A stretch of 64,000 nucleotides of DNA, from the NCBI RefSeq assembly GCF_022458985.1, contig NC_061774.1, positions 6,314,616 to 6,378,615 on the forward strand, written 5' to 3'. The notes below the pieces were generated by a model. The model saw nothing but the letters and a program-made list of their open reading frames with translations. It did not search any database and was not told the DNA's origin. The translations under genes and the position numbers were made by a program. The stretch's first letter is position 1. The number at the start of each line of letters is the position of its first letter. This document shows, one piece after another, positions 10,845 through 23,704 of this stretch. This DNA comes from Mugil cephalus (lineage: Eukaryota > Chordata > Actinopteri > Mugiliformes > Mugilidae).

Positions 10845-13800
10845 ATGGCGGAATCTGCAGCGTGTCCTGCTTTCCAGCTCGGGAGACCCCGATACGACCA
10901 GGTAAGTCCTCTCTATCCTCCATTAACCATCCGCTAAAGACGTTTTGTTTTTAAGGCTTTGGCTGAAAAACAGCTCCATCCTCCGCCCCGCCGCTGCGCT
11001 CCGGATGCTGACACTGTGGAGCGAAAGTTGCCTTTGATTTGCGATCCGATTCTTTGTTGTGTTTCATAAGCAACTTTTTGCTGAGGGCCAACTTCTGGCT
11101 TTGATTGCACTAGTTCTGACTTATTTACAGCTTCTCTCAAGTGCCATGTCGCTGTTTATCATCTCATCTGACAGATTTCACACCCGCTGCAGCTCCGATA
11201 AAGAAATGTGTATCTGTTTAGATTCGCGACTGAGACATTGATTTAAAGGCAGCCATCACTGAATGCAATGTGTTTAATAGATGTATTCAAGGCTTCTCTG
11301 ATAAATTATCCCAACATTTTGCACATTAATCCGCTTGTGATCACATTTAAGCCCCCTCAAGTTCCCTTCCCTGCATGCTCTCTGCAGACTGTTGCCCTCC
11401 TTGTGGTCGAGATTAATGAGCCGTCCCTCCTTATCTGAAGCCCATTACTCAATTTTCCGTTCAGAAATTAATTTGCATTGGTCAGCCCTGAAAGATAACG
11501 TGACCTTCACGTTAGCTCGGGTGGCGCATTAACTGAGGAAGACACACCAGTTACATTTTAAATTTCTTATGCTATTAATTATACTGCAGCCTTGAGGAAA
11601 TTATTCACCCGGTAGACAAACTGTCCCGGTAATGCACCGCGTGAAGTCCGTGTGCGGACTGTAAATAAGTCACAAAACTTTATTCATCTGCTATTGCTCT
11701 GAGTGATGATAGACTATCATTTCAATTCACAAAACCACAGAACACAAACCAGCCAAGCACCTTTCTAAAAAAAAAACATCCGTTTTCTGAGTCCCTGTTT
11801 GAACCCACTGCTTCCTTGTTAAATGGTCAACTATAAACAAAAAAGAAACTCACTCTGCAATAAAATGCACAAATTTACAACTGGAATGGAACAAAGCGCC
11901 TGTGAAAGAGTTGTTTTGCACTAAGATATAGGTAGAGACACAACTCTAGCACAGAGGGAGGCTGCAGTTCCACAATGAGACACAATGATAACAGAGGCCA
12001 CACACTAAATAAATAAATAAATATCCCAACACAGACTCAGAATTATTTAAACAACTGTGGAAAGATGTAAAACAACAACAAAAAGCTGCATAAAATGCAA
12101 AGCAACCATTCAAAAGAGAAAAAAAAACTGTGAAAATGGACACATCATTGCCATAATAATATCCATATATTCCTAAGGATGCACTTTAAGGCAGAAACAT
12201 ATAGAAAATGATGCAACGAGAAGTAGAGGCACAAAAGTAACGACTAAGTGAAGTCATTGCGTATCAGTAACTAAGGAATACAAAATCATTTCAAATGGAT
12301 ATAAACTGGAACCAGTAACACGTGAAACAAGTTACTAATTTGTACAAAGTAAAGTAAAGTAAAGTACTTACAAAACTACTGAAATGAATATGAAGAGACG
12401 CAAACCACCTGTGAAACGACAACTAAGGGATGCAAAGTAGCAAACGCAAAAAAATCTAGATAGAACGTGTTACCAATTCAACATTCCTCCTGTCACCTTG
12501 AAGAGATTCAGAGCAACTGCAAAATATACAAAAGATAAACAACAACTACGAGTTGCAAAACCAGTACAAAGGGATACAAAAAGGGATGCAACAAAGGCAC
12601 AAACTCAAGATTACATAAACGACTACAATGCAAAACAATTTCAAAACGGCAGCAAAAAATCCAAATAACAACTGAAAGGTGCTCTGTAAGGGCAGGGGGG
12701 AGGCAAGGTTGGAGGCAAAGAGATCAAATTGTTATAAACGAATGCAAAGAACACACAAAACTACTTAAACAGCTAAAAGAGATGTAAAATAACTGCAAGA
12801 CAGTAAAACAACAGCTAAGGGATACAAAACAAGCACAAGAGGGTGCAAAATCTCTGCAACAACGCACGACACAGACACAAAGAGACACAAAAGATGCTAA
12901 AAAAGACCAAAGGGACACAAATTGATGTCTCTCTTATGTAGGGAGGAGTGGGAAGCCATTTACATGTCTGTGCCCGGCGGCCATTTTTTCATAATTCATG
13001 TGCACAACTAATTAACACAGGATATTTCATTGTTCATGACATGCCTAAATAATAAAAATGATGTGTCTAACTGTGAATAATTACTTATTTTTGGAGATTG
13101 CCATCACAAGCTCAGTCCTAAAGAAGAAAGTAATCCATCCTCGGCTTGCAGCTACCACCCTGATTCACAGCTTTCACATATAATTGATCGAGTAGAAAAC
13201 CTTCTCAGTATTACGCCCGTGACGCCGTTATATTGTGTTGGGCTGATAAAGGTGCGTCAAAGCAGTTCGAATTAGGTCGGGCCTCAAATCAGCACAAAAT
13301 CTTGCTTGGTTTGTGTGTGCTTTCTGCCGCGCTTCATCTCTGCTGGCCTTGTTGTGCGCTCTCCAGGGAGCTGAAACTCATGCATAATTAAAGCCGTCTC
13401 CTCACATGGATCCTCTCTCTGCCCCATTCTTACAAAACAGCACTGCAGCACATATGGCCTGTCAGAGGAGGAGACGTGTGATGGAGGAATGGCAGTGACA
13501 GAAACCTCAGAGCCGAGGTACACAACGATGGTTTATCTACGGCCTTTAGGACGACTGTAGCTTGTTGTTTCCGGTCATCTCAATTAGGACCTGGTGCTAA
13601 GAGATAATTAAAATCGAGACTTGTCGGTTCCACTGTCTTTATGCTGTTTCCTGCCCTTCATAACCGATAAATGTCTTTGAGGGAATCTGATTTAGGCTGC
13701 CATGTTTTTGTCCATCTGGTTTGCCAAGGAGACTCTTGGCATAAACTACTATTAGGCCCTTTCAGACTGTTGGCATGCATGCTTAGCAATTGGCATGCTG

Positions 13801-16800
13801 ATGAAGACAATGAAGGGAACGGAAAACAGGGCACTTGACCAGCAGCTTTGAGCCTACACTTGGAAGAATGTATCTACTAACTGGGAACTTACTCAGACCG
13901 TGTGTTCTGTTAATCTGAAGAGGCTCATTTCACTTTCTCACACAGATTTAACAATTCTTATTGTGTATTTTGTTTTGCATTGTGGAGAATATATATATAT
14001 ATGAGTATATATTAATATATTTGTAATTAACACCTCGAGGAACAACATACAGGAAATAGCACAAAACGTCTTTGTTAATGAGTCTGAGCTTTCAGCTGCA
14101 ACTCCGTCTCCACTGGGATGTAAGCCAAGAGTGGGTGTCCTGCATGTAAATTTAAACACAGGGGGGTAGTTTGACCTGTAGTTATTTGCTTTCTGCTGAG
14201 TGTTAGAGGAGATTTAAATCACTCTTGTGTCTGAACTGTAAATCTACAGTCAGTTAGCTTAGCTTAGCACAACGAAGGGAAACTGCTGACCAACGTCTGG
14301 GCCCTGAGGCAGCAAATTCTACCTATTTGTTAGTGTTTTTCCAGTATTGTTAAACGCTCCCCGTAGCAGTCACTATTCACAACCAAGTAATAGTGATTTA
14401 CTACAATCAGCATCTCTAAACATGTATATGAAATAATGATATGGGAACATTTAAAGTTCACTAGCAGTTAGTTTGATGCTCATCTTAGATATTTTGTGTG
14501 GCCTTTCAGAAAAAAAATACATATGAATCTGAGTCAAGTAGCTCATGTTAAACTTTTATTTAAAGCTTAGGAAAATCAGCTTTGAGGACGGACACAGACA
14601 GCATGGTGATCTGTCATTAAGAAGAATTAACTGTCTTTCTCAGGGTACGTTTCTTGGCCGGCTGAGACACTTTGTGGACATTATTGATCCCAGCACCCTG
14701 TTTGTATCAGAGGTAAGGCCTCCCACAAAATGTGTGACTTCAGTATAAAGACTGGACTTTAATCTGGTATTTACACTATCTGACAGAATCAGTGTGGGAC
14801 GAGTCAAGGAACCTCAGTACCATGATAATATTAACCAACTAAGTGTTGAAGTATATATGATCAGATATTTTCAGATTCATATAATATTCTTATAATACAT
14901 TTGTTTTTGTTTTGTATCAGATTATATAGTTGATTTCTTTGCCAAGAAAAAAAATACATTTCAGCATATTAAATCGGGTTGTGAGAACTTATTTTATGAT
15001 GATTAAAACCCAACAATGAAAGTTATAAATAGAAATTTTTAGGTCTAAACAGGGATGGCTGGTATAAATGGGCTTGTTTTAAATTTTGGCGAAACCAGTG
15101 GCAGCAACAGCACCAAAAAGGAAACCTATAATATCTCTAAATGGGCTGATATTTTACAAATAACTCAAAGTGACAAATGACGAAGTTGTGTTTCTTGGTT
15201 TGAAAGAAAGGACCAGCTAACAGCAAGTGTAGCCAAGAATTCACTGTTCTGTTTTCCGTGACTGCTTCTGGATGAGATAGAGCATGGACCCAACAAGGAA
15301 TTGTGGGAAAATTTAGAAAAAATGCAACACAAGTCCCATTGGCATTCGTCCAAGTCTTACGGTTGGATAATAAGTGGTTAGTGAGAATGGCTACCATATG
15401 GGACATTAGGGTTCAAGTCCCGATGAGGATGTTAAGACTCAAAATGTTTGTTTGTTTTTTTCCATAGTGAAGTGTCAGTAAGTGAATATTCTCAGCTAAA
15501 GCTATTTTATTTTTGTTAATATTTCCTCGAAGTTGCGCTTTTTTATTTAACACATTTTGCATGAAAACACCAACTGAGTCTGTTAAACATGTGGCATTAT
15601 ATTCTAGTATCTCAGGTTCAAACTGCACAATCTTTTTATTCAATAAATTTGAGAAGTTGAAACTTTTCTTTGATTTGGGTCACAGCTTGTCATTAAGGGC
15701 TGATTGAGGGGTCCTGAATCACTGCTGTAGATCACTAAAAATGTATAGTGTACCTGTAAGCGATTATGCATTTGTTAGCTCACCCACCAAATGTCACCAC
15801 CGGTCCAAACATTTAACTGTTAAATGAATAAAATATGTCTAAGTATAGGTAGGTACTGTAGGGCCAGGTAATGTATTCAAGATAAACTTGTATGAAATCC
15901 TTTTTTTATTAAGGCATGGTTTTGGAAATTGTGTTGTCTGTCAGCATCAGTGGTTTTATGTTTATTTTTTTTTAAATGATATCCAGTTATGTCCATTGCA
16001 GAAATTGTTGTTTGTCATTTGTAGAAACAGTTAAAAGAATCCATCAAACTCCTGGATGACTATAAACATGGCACACTTTCACCTGGAGTGTCTGATGCTC
16101 AGGTGAGTCTTGCTCTTGTTGATGTAATACAGAGCATGTATTATTATATAATAAATCTAGGTTACAATAAAACACACATATATCCAAATGAAAAGGAAAC
16201 TGCAAGATCATGAGCACCTTGTATCCCACAAATGAAAATATAAGCCTACTATAGTTTTTAATTTTTATTGCATTGTTCCCCTACTCAGCTGTGGCAGGCC
16301 CAGAAGATCAAACAGGTAAGTGATCTATCAGTCCTTAGTTTCCTTCCATACATTCAAGTCTCTGGGCTCCTGGAGGCATGAGTAAGCTTCCATGCTCTCT
16401 GCACGCAGGCCATCATTCATCCAGACACAGGAGAGAAGATCTTCATGCCATTTCGAATGTCAGGTACGACCTCAGATGAAGATCTTTGGTGAAGTTGTGC
16501 AAGTTTGTCCATTTTGTCATGTTTTTTTACGCTGAAAATCATGTTTTCCATGTACAGGTTATGTACCATTTGGAACACCGATTGTAAGTCCCACATGAAA
16601 ACCATACATTTGAATCACACATTTCACTGAACGTTACTTGGCTGTGCTAATATCCATGAACACGGTCATGTTTGGGGACAGGTGAAATGAGACTGAACTT
16701 ATTTTGTCCAAAAATAAGCTCTTATTCCCTGGTTTCATCTAGGTCATTGGCCTTCTTCTCCCAAATCAGACTGTGGTGTCTACCATTATATGGCAGGTAC

Positions 16801-19800
16801 TGAAAATAACATGGATATTATAAACCATTGCATTTATTGTCCATTTTGAACATCTGTAAGTGCCTTCTTATCTACCTACCTACCTGCCAACCGACTGACA
16901 GACCAGCTGACCCTCTGTCCGACCTCAGATAGTTAGGTAGGTAGGTAGATAGGTAGGTAGGTCACCTATCTATCTACCTACCGTCCTACCTACCTGCCGA
17001 CCAACCGACCCTCTGACCAACCTGATGCCCTACCTATCTCCCCACCTACCTACTGAACGAACAACTGACTGACTGACCAACCTACTTACCTGCCTACCTA
17101 CTGACCTACCTACCTATCTATCTACGACCAACCTACCTACCTACCGATCAACCTACTGACTGACCGACCACCCAACCCTCCTACCTACCTGCTTGCCCAC
17201 CTACTGACCGACCAACCCTCTGACCAACCCAATGCCTTACCTATGTCCCCAGCTATCTACCTACCTACCTACCTGCCTAGCTAGCTACCTAACTACCTAC
17301 CTACCTACTTATCTACCTACCTACCCACCTGCTGACTGACTGACTACCCTGATTCTTCCCTTATATATTTCCTTTATCCTCTTTTTTCCATCAGTGGCTG
17401 AACCAGAGTCACAATGCCTGCGTGAACTATGCAAACCGAAATGCCACAAAGGTACAAATGATTCAATTCCGATCCATAAAAACTTCTAAAAAGCTAAATT
17501 TATCAACTGTCAGATCAAAGTAATAGATTATTGTATTTAATGTGTTTTGCCTTCCAGTCTTTTACGTCTCAGTCCCAACAATAGTTTACAGCAGTCTGAA
17601 AGTGAACTCATATAAAGCTGTGCCACAGTATTTCATTTGTTCTTCTTCAGCCAACACCAACGTCCAAGTTTCTTCAAGGCTATGTAGGAGCTGTGACAAG
17701 CGCCGTGTCTATCGCTGTGAGTGGTGTTTGTTGTTCACTGGCATTAGTATCTCTGCTGTGTTGCTTTGTACGGTTCTAATACTAATGCTAGTGGTTTAGC
17801 TACACTAAAGTTAGTGTTCTAACAAAATGTTCTTGATATTTGACATTTGGAGTGATATTTCTGAATACTTAAAAGTTTTATTTTTCTCACGCTAAGGTGT
17901 GTTTTTATTTTATAGGTGGGGCTGAATGTGTTGATTCAGAAGGCCAACAAGCTGAGTCCTGCTACAAGAATGATAATACAGAGGCTGGTTCCCTTCCCAG
18001 CTGTAGGTAGGCTTTTCCAAGAACCCTGCGATTAGATAAAGTTGATTATCATGTGGCCCTCTGCCAACTGGAGTCACATTTTGTATTATTGGTATTATAA
18101 TTTATTTACACATGGCACAACAACACATTTATTGAATTAATGTTATATCTATGTACTATCTATTCTGTTTACTGGCAAACTACACACAAGCAGTAAATTA
18201 GGTCCATGTTTCTTATCTGTCAACCTCTGTTTACATCCTGGTGAAATATATTAAAATTGTCTTTTTCTGCTTCTTCAGCGAGTGCAAACATCTGTAACGT
18301 GGGCCTGATGAGACACAGTGAGCTGTCTGAAGGTATCGATGTGATGGACGATAACAGCAATGTGGTGGGATCCTCCAAAATCGCCGCCAGACATGTGAGT
18401 GTTTTTATTTGTGTGTGCTCAGCAAAGTCGTTATGTGACCAAACTGAATATGTTATGGATACGCTCGCTGTTTCCCTTGTCTGTGAATTCCTCATGTGAT
18501 GGTGACTGATGAATTTATCATTTCTTGCTCGGCTCCTGTCACTCAGCAACCGTCTGATTTCATGAAAGTGAAAATTAAATCCAAGTCATTGCTATATTAT
18601 AAATGAAGCGTGTGCACAATGTTCTCGCTCTTATCCCCAGGCGATCATGGAGACGGCCCTCACACGTGTGGTCCTGCCGATGCCAATTTTCGTCCTGCCC
18701 CCCATCATCATGTCCTACCTCGAGAGGTTTGTGCAGAAACACATTGTTGGGATTTCTTTAGTCTTCAGCCAGTAATTTTTTTTTGTTGTTGTTGTTCTCA
18801 AATATCTGATCAGTCAATGTTTTCAGACAATAAAATAACATAACACACTTTTTAAACGTTACATCTTAGTGTCTAATTTTGTACAGTATATCAGGAGAAA
18901 AACTGAAGGAAGATAAATGAAACCCTGAAACATATTTACTGAACAAAACTTTCACCGCCTTTGTCCAACAATAATGGGTAAAGTGGTTCAATTAAATCAA
19001 AATAAGGGATCTGTTAAGAATAAAATCAAAGATGATTGAACAAATCAGGTTCCCATTTTAAAGCCTCTGCTATGGTCTGTATTTTATTTCTGGAGGCCTG
19101 ATAAAGTGAGTTATTGAGTAATGCAGAGGTTAGCAGAAAAAAGTAAACTTAAATTAGCATCACTTTGTGAAGACATGATGTATTTTTTCTCATTTCTATC
19201 CCGACTCCTATACTGGGGTGCACTGATGTACATCAGTAAACAGTTTTATTAAAATGGAAAAAAATAATGCAAGACTATGTATAGTACATCTTGAAAACCT
19301 ACGAAATTAAAGTTTGTGAATCCAATTTCAGGCATTTTTTTAAATATTTTTTTTCTGGCATTTTAGCCTGTATTGAAAATGAAGAGAGGGACAGGAAACG
19401 GGAGGCAGAGACACGCAGGAAAGAGCACTGATGTTTAGAAATAAATACTATAAAATTTGGAATTTATCAGTTCATTTGTTTCACAGTTTGGGGGGAAAAA
19501 AAATCCTTTCTATCTCAAATTCTTCCTTGCCTTACTTTCTGCTTATCTGCCTGGTATAAAAATACTCTGTAAATATTTGAGCATGCACTGAGCCAAAGTC
19601 AACATATGTTGTGCCCCAAAGAGCTGACTGCAAACCCATTCTTTAGTAGGTCGCTACCTCCAGAAAAAACGAAAGAAACTGACATGGAACCAAAAAAAGA
19701 AGAAAGCCTTTTCTAAAAAGTCACACAGAAATCTAACTGTCTTCAGTCTGACTCATAAAACCCATGCAGTCAGATAAATCTCCACCAATTGGTGCGAAAT

Positions 19801-20343
19801 AACGCCCCCATATCTGCACATGACGATTTCCTGCAGATCCAAAAATAACTGTGTAGTCTGGGATCGATGCACGCAGCAGGCTCACATTTCCTTGTATCTC
19901 TGTCTTGACTGGTGCAGGCTGCAGTTCCTGCAGAGCAACCGCAGATTGTTGCTGCCCATCCACAGCGTTGTGTGCCTCGTTACATTTGGCCTCTCCCTGC
20001 CTGTGGCCATCAGCCTGTTCCCCCAGATGTCTCAGGTACAGAATATACTGTTAGATGAGCTGCTCCTGATTCAAGGCCAGATGGCAGAGGGAGCAGCTGT
20101 AGAAATTCACATTACATGTACACAGCTCGACACGCACAACCCCCGACCCGCTCCTCTTATTCCAGATGTCTCCGACATCTAATTAAAAATCTACATCACT
20201 TTCAAGGCTAAAATCAGAGGCTAACCTTCAGTTACTTTCAGTATCATGTTTGTTTTTTGGGGCAGATTGAGGTGACTCGCCTTGAGCCGGAGATTGCCAT
20301 GGCAACAGATTGCAAGATGGTGACCTACAACAAGGGTTTATGA
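10845..20343 (+). CDS. sfxn5: Sideroflexin-5, complete, 14 exons
   Basis: Multi-pass mitochondrial carrier of the sideroflexin family; members transport serine, and SFXN5 has been linked to citrate. Exons: 10845-10901, 14644-14712, 16025-16102, 16289-16315, 16409-16463, 16558-16583, 16743-16796, 17395-17451, 17651-17716, 17916-18006, 18279-18394, 18641-18726, 19918-20035, 20266-20343. Joined they give 325 codons before TGA, close to the roughly 340 of the human protein; the fish N terminus is shorter ([19 protein letters not shown]). Family marks: [14 protein letters not shown], the HPDT motif at residues 81-84 followed by [56 protein letters not shown] and the C-terminal VTYNKGL. Several hydrophobic helices follow residue 100. 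All introns are GT-AG; the exon 12 donor (gtttgt) is weak. Intron 1 (3.7 kb) is the largest. The downstream neighbour smyd5 is on the same strand. Confidence 0.96.
11750..12930. repeat. Degenerate A-rich tandem repeat in sfxn5 intron 1
   Basis: About 1.2 kb with strong strand asymmetry (A-rich, T-poor on +). It is built from variants of agagaygcaaaacaactacaa. Units such as gggatacaaaa, gggatgcaaa and gacacaaaga recur at irregular short spacing. It looks like an old diverged minisatellite. Open frames on the minus strand here are by-products of the skewed composition. Confidence 0.6.
12950..13830. promoter_or_regulatory. Candidate conserved regulatory block in sfxn5 intron 1
   Basis: Unlike its neighbours this stretch is free of recognisable repeats. 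It has balanced composition and is dense in homeodomain-type cores (catgcataattaaagcc near 13379, tcaattagg near 13579, gataattaaaatc near 13603, caactaattaacac near 13005). No coding frame is supported. It is called only from composition and motif density; in human, EMX1 is the developmental gene next to SFXN5. Confidence 0.3.
14225..14310. repeat. Possible teleost interspersed repeat fragment (ttagcttagcttagca type)
   Basis: The text cagttagcttagcttagcac followed by a short purine-rich stretch resembles a repeat frequent in percomorph introns. It lies in sfxn5 intron 1. Short and degraded, so the call is weak. Confidence 0.3.
16868..17345. repeat. (CTAC)n-type tetranucleotide array with strand switch
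   Basis: About 480 bases in sfxn5 intron 7 consist of CTAC, CTGC, CCAA, CCGA and TGAC tetramers. A block at about 16933-16965 is in the opposite orientation (ggtaggtaggtag) and could pair with either flank. A higher-order period of about 207 bases is visible: ctctgaccaacc with the following atgcc recurs at 17011 and 17218. Confidence 0.85.
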
Positions 20344-20718
20344 TGGATGCCGCGATGTGGGAGAGGAGAGGACAGGGAGCGAGGATGGAAATGCGGCTGC
20401 ATTGTGAATAGCTGTTAGGGAGAACCGACAGCAGGGTTCCTCCTGTCGACAGGTTTGGGAACTTTCTGCTGCATCATTATCACAGTATAGAGCCTGTAGA
20501 TGCTCAAGTACTAACCCAACGTTTTTAAACCTGTTTTATACGATTCTGAAGATCCCAGACATTGTGGGTCATGGTTTCTTTTGGAAATGCCATGAAGTTC
20601 TTTCGTTTTTGGTGTTCTTATGAACTCTGTACATAACAATGATGATTTATTGGCTGTCAAAGGTTTTTTACCATTGTACTTAATACAGTACATTCAAGAC
20701 TTTGTACTCCATACAAAT

Positions 20719-20724
20719 ATTAAA
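20719..20724 (+). terminator. Candidate poly(A) signal of sfxn5
   Basis: An ATTAAA hexamer lies 376 bases after the sfxn5 stop codon. It is the most plausible signal before the transposon remnants begin, but it is not confirmed by transcript data. Confidence 0.35.
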
Positions 20725-21630
20725 CTCTGGAGAACAATTCTAGTCAGTTCTTGATCAAACACATTTTAACCCATTTTAACAAAATTTCAAAAGTGCTGTT
20801 TAAAATGGCATAAATTATGTTTTTTCTTTTAACTTGGATGCGATGGTAATGAGTGGCAAAAGAATGCATACAGCATGACCAGCTTTTGATGCTACAACAC
20901 TATAATTCATTTGGAGTTCACTTTCTGCTATTTTTTTGGTCTCCAGCACCTGTAAACAGGAAAAATATGTGTGTCTTCTGCTGCCAAATGACCCACTCTG
21001 GTCACTGGCTAGATGTTAACTTTATGAATATGCCATTTGGTATAGTGCAAGACAAGTACGGTGAATTTGTCAGAGCCTGGGAGCTGGAAAAGTCAGTGAG
21101 ATGAAAACAGTTCAGTAGCGCTGTGGTAGAGCTGCAGAGTCAAGAGATGATTCTTTCTGGGTTCATCACTACAGCTCCTCTACACTGCAGCTATTTACAT
21201 ACATGTAACAATTTAAACTCAATTTTAATACGAGTGTTGATTGTAGCTGATATAATGCTGTCCACATGGCCTTAAATTACCAGCATCGTCATCAGGAACA
21301 GTCCTACCTCCTAGACTACTTTGGAAGTAAGCACACGGTTGCTGAACAGGAATTTTCCAGTATGCTTACTACTGTTAATTAATGAGTTACCATTTGATGT
21401 TTCTTTATATAGGTTCATTACCTCCAAAATTAGAAGCTTATGACTGTATTACTGAAATTAAACAATGTCTGGTTAAAGGCCTTTGTCAGTTGAAGCTTTT
21501 TCTGTGCTGTATTTGATTTCTTTTTTTTTCCATCCTGTAATTCACCTGATAAATCCACCAGCCCACTTTAAGGATGCTCACCATCAGAACAGGATATTTA
21601 GGCCTTTCTTAAGGCTGATATTGATAATAG
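20725..21630. other. Spacer between sfxn5 and the first Tc1 remnant
   Basis: AT-rich sequence with no recognisable exon or RNA gene. Short open frames show no conserved motif. Confidence 0.55.
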
Positions 21631-21632
21631 TA

Positions 21633-22472
21633 CACTGCCTGGCCCCCAAAAAAAAAAAAAAAAAAAAGAAGAAGACGCCACCTGGTTTGATTGATTTAAC
21701 TAAGCAAATAGGTACGAGCCTCCTACTGGATAATTATTGCACAGATGATTATCTTTCAGCATGTCAAAAGACACATCCTGTGGTCATGGAAAAGATGTTA
21801 ATCTATTTGATAAGGGTCAAATCACTGGCAAGCATCAAGCAGAGAAAACATCTAAGGAGATTGAAGCAGAAACTACTAAAATTGTGTTAAGAACTGTCCA
21901 ACTCATTATTAGAAACTGGAACGATAGTGGGCACAATCAACAACAGTAGAACTCAGGGCTACGTTTAATAGTGAAAGTGAGAGCATTTTCACATGTACAA
22001 TGTGAAGGGAACCCAAGTGATTGGGACTGAACAGTTGTGTAGCCTTAAGAAAACCACTAATCAGTGAGGCTAACCAGGAAAAAAAGGCTTTAGTTTTCTA
22101 GGGAGCATAAATAGTGCCTACTGTACAAGCCCGTTGAGGCAGTGTTATGATCCTGGGTTGCTGCAGTTGCTCAGGTCTAGGTTCAGCAATATTATGCCTA
22201 AATATTGAGCTCAGCTGACTACCTGAATATACTGAATGACCAAGTTATTCCATCAGTGGATCTTTTATTACCTGATGGCACAGGCATATATAACAATGCT
22301 TCCAGACCTGAACCCCAATGAGAATCTTTGGGATGTACAGGAGGAGGCTTTGCTCAGTGGTCAGACTCTCCCATCATCAATAGAAGAGACTGGATGAAGC
22401 TTAAAGTGGTCCAATGAAATATTAGAGCGTGTCACCTTTTTCCTGGTGGCAATTTTTTTTGGCCAGGCAATG
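21633..22472 (+). mobile_element. Internally decayed Tc1/mariner element with TIRs and TA duplication
   Basis: Left end cactgcctggccccc and right end ggccaggcaatg are inverted copies, each bordered by TA (21631-21632 and 22473-22474), the usual Tc1 target. At about 21761 a remnant of the transposase N-terminal helix-turn-helix can be read (LFDKGQITGKHQAEKTSKEI), and near 22300 the tail motif matching PDLNPNENLWD. Multiple stops and deletions leave an element of 840 bases, about half the size of an intact Tc1, so it is not autonomous. Confidence 0.8.
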
Positions 22473-22659
22473 TATATTTGCTTTACTTTTTTTGTAATAG
22501 CAATCCATTAAAACGGAAAACTGCTAAGTCGTAGCCATGACAGTTATTGAAATGAACAGGTGAAAAACCAACTGTCTCCATGATGGACAGACCATAGAGC
22601 AACTGTTATTGTGAACGGCAGGTGCTTTCACCTTATCGGTCGACATATGTGTCGATATA

Positions 22660-22918
22660 CGCTACAAGTCAAACGTTGGAACACAACTTCTCATTTAATG
22701 GTTTTTCTTTATTTTTTATGACTATTTACATTGTAGATTGTCACTGGTAGCATCAGAACTGAAGGGAAAGAAAAAGGAGGAAAAGTGGAGGCAAAGATCT
22801 AAAATTTGGACTCATCAGACCAGTGTCTTCAGTATGTATCTCCAATGTAGAAAGGAGTAAAAAATAAAGAAAACATAACAGAAGGTGTGTCCAAACTTTT
22901 GGCTGGCATATAAACTTT
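22660..22918. mobile_element. Short non-autonomous Tc1/mariner-like element
   Basis: The left end (acaagtcaaacgttgg, then cttctcatttaatgg) and the right end (gaaggtgtgtccaaactttt) are degraded inverted repeats of a family whose consensus end is close to cactaccggtcaaaag. TA lies outside both ends. About 259 bases, no coding capacity. A much shorter relative is found at 61077-61154. Confidence 0.6.
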
Positions 22919-23569
22919 ACAACGAGGAACATGCTGATGAAGGGAACAACCACTACAGGACAAATGTGAATCCAATCTCCTCTGTTAGTGACTATACTAC
23001 ACATGCACATTCTTTTGAAACTGACATCAAAACATTTTACCCACGTGATGTGAACTAATTTTCCTTCGTACCTTGTTTGAAGGACTTTTTATTTCACCAC
23101 TGACTGTTGTTAAACCGCTGCTGTATTCTCAGTGAATTACTCCTTTTGTACAATACTTAAAAATAACTACAAATGAACAAACCATAACATATATCTTTGT
23201 ATAATACTTTGATTGCATCTGTAAGTTTATTATATTGTTGAAATAATATAAATCATCTATATCTATATTATTTTACAGTATATAATAAATACTCTTTCAC
23301 TGTATGTAGTGTTTGTACACTGCTTGATCTTCGTCTCTCATTTGTTTCATTTGGAGATTTATATCCACTGTTTCTTCTTTCATTATTATTGTAATTTATG
23401 TTATTATTTTATTGTAAGACAGTCTTCGAGGGGGGATTTATGTCAATTGCAGTTTTGTTTAAACTATTTAATCAGTTTATTCATATTAAAATAATTATTT
23501 CTAGTGTATTTTTATTTATTAGCTTTTCCCCCATCGCTTATAACATTGCTTATGTTTCATACGCCTGCC
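22919..23569. other. AT-rich spacer upstream of smyd5
   Basis: Nothing recognisable beyond AT-rich sequence with simple TATT-type runs. No coding or RNA gene is supported. Confidence 0.5.
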
Positions 23570-23704
23570 CTCGTGATTTGTATCTGAGCTGCGCCACCTT
23601 CAGAAAATACTGCTGTTCATCTGTCCACCGCCAGAGGCCGCTGCCGCCTCTGCCACAGATAAAACGTCAGTGTCGGGGTTGAAAGGGGAAAGGTCGTCAG
23701 AAAC
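23570..23704 (+). promoter_or_regulatory. Probable smyd5 promoter / 5' UTR
   Basis: Composition shifts from AT-rich to GC-rich here (ccgccagaggccgctgccgcc) about 75 bases before the start codon. The ATG at 23705 has A at -3 and G at +4. A cagataaaacg stretch is the only TATA-like element and is probably fortuitous for a housekeeping gene. Confidence 0.45.
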
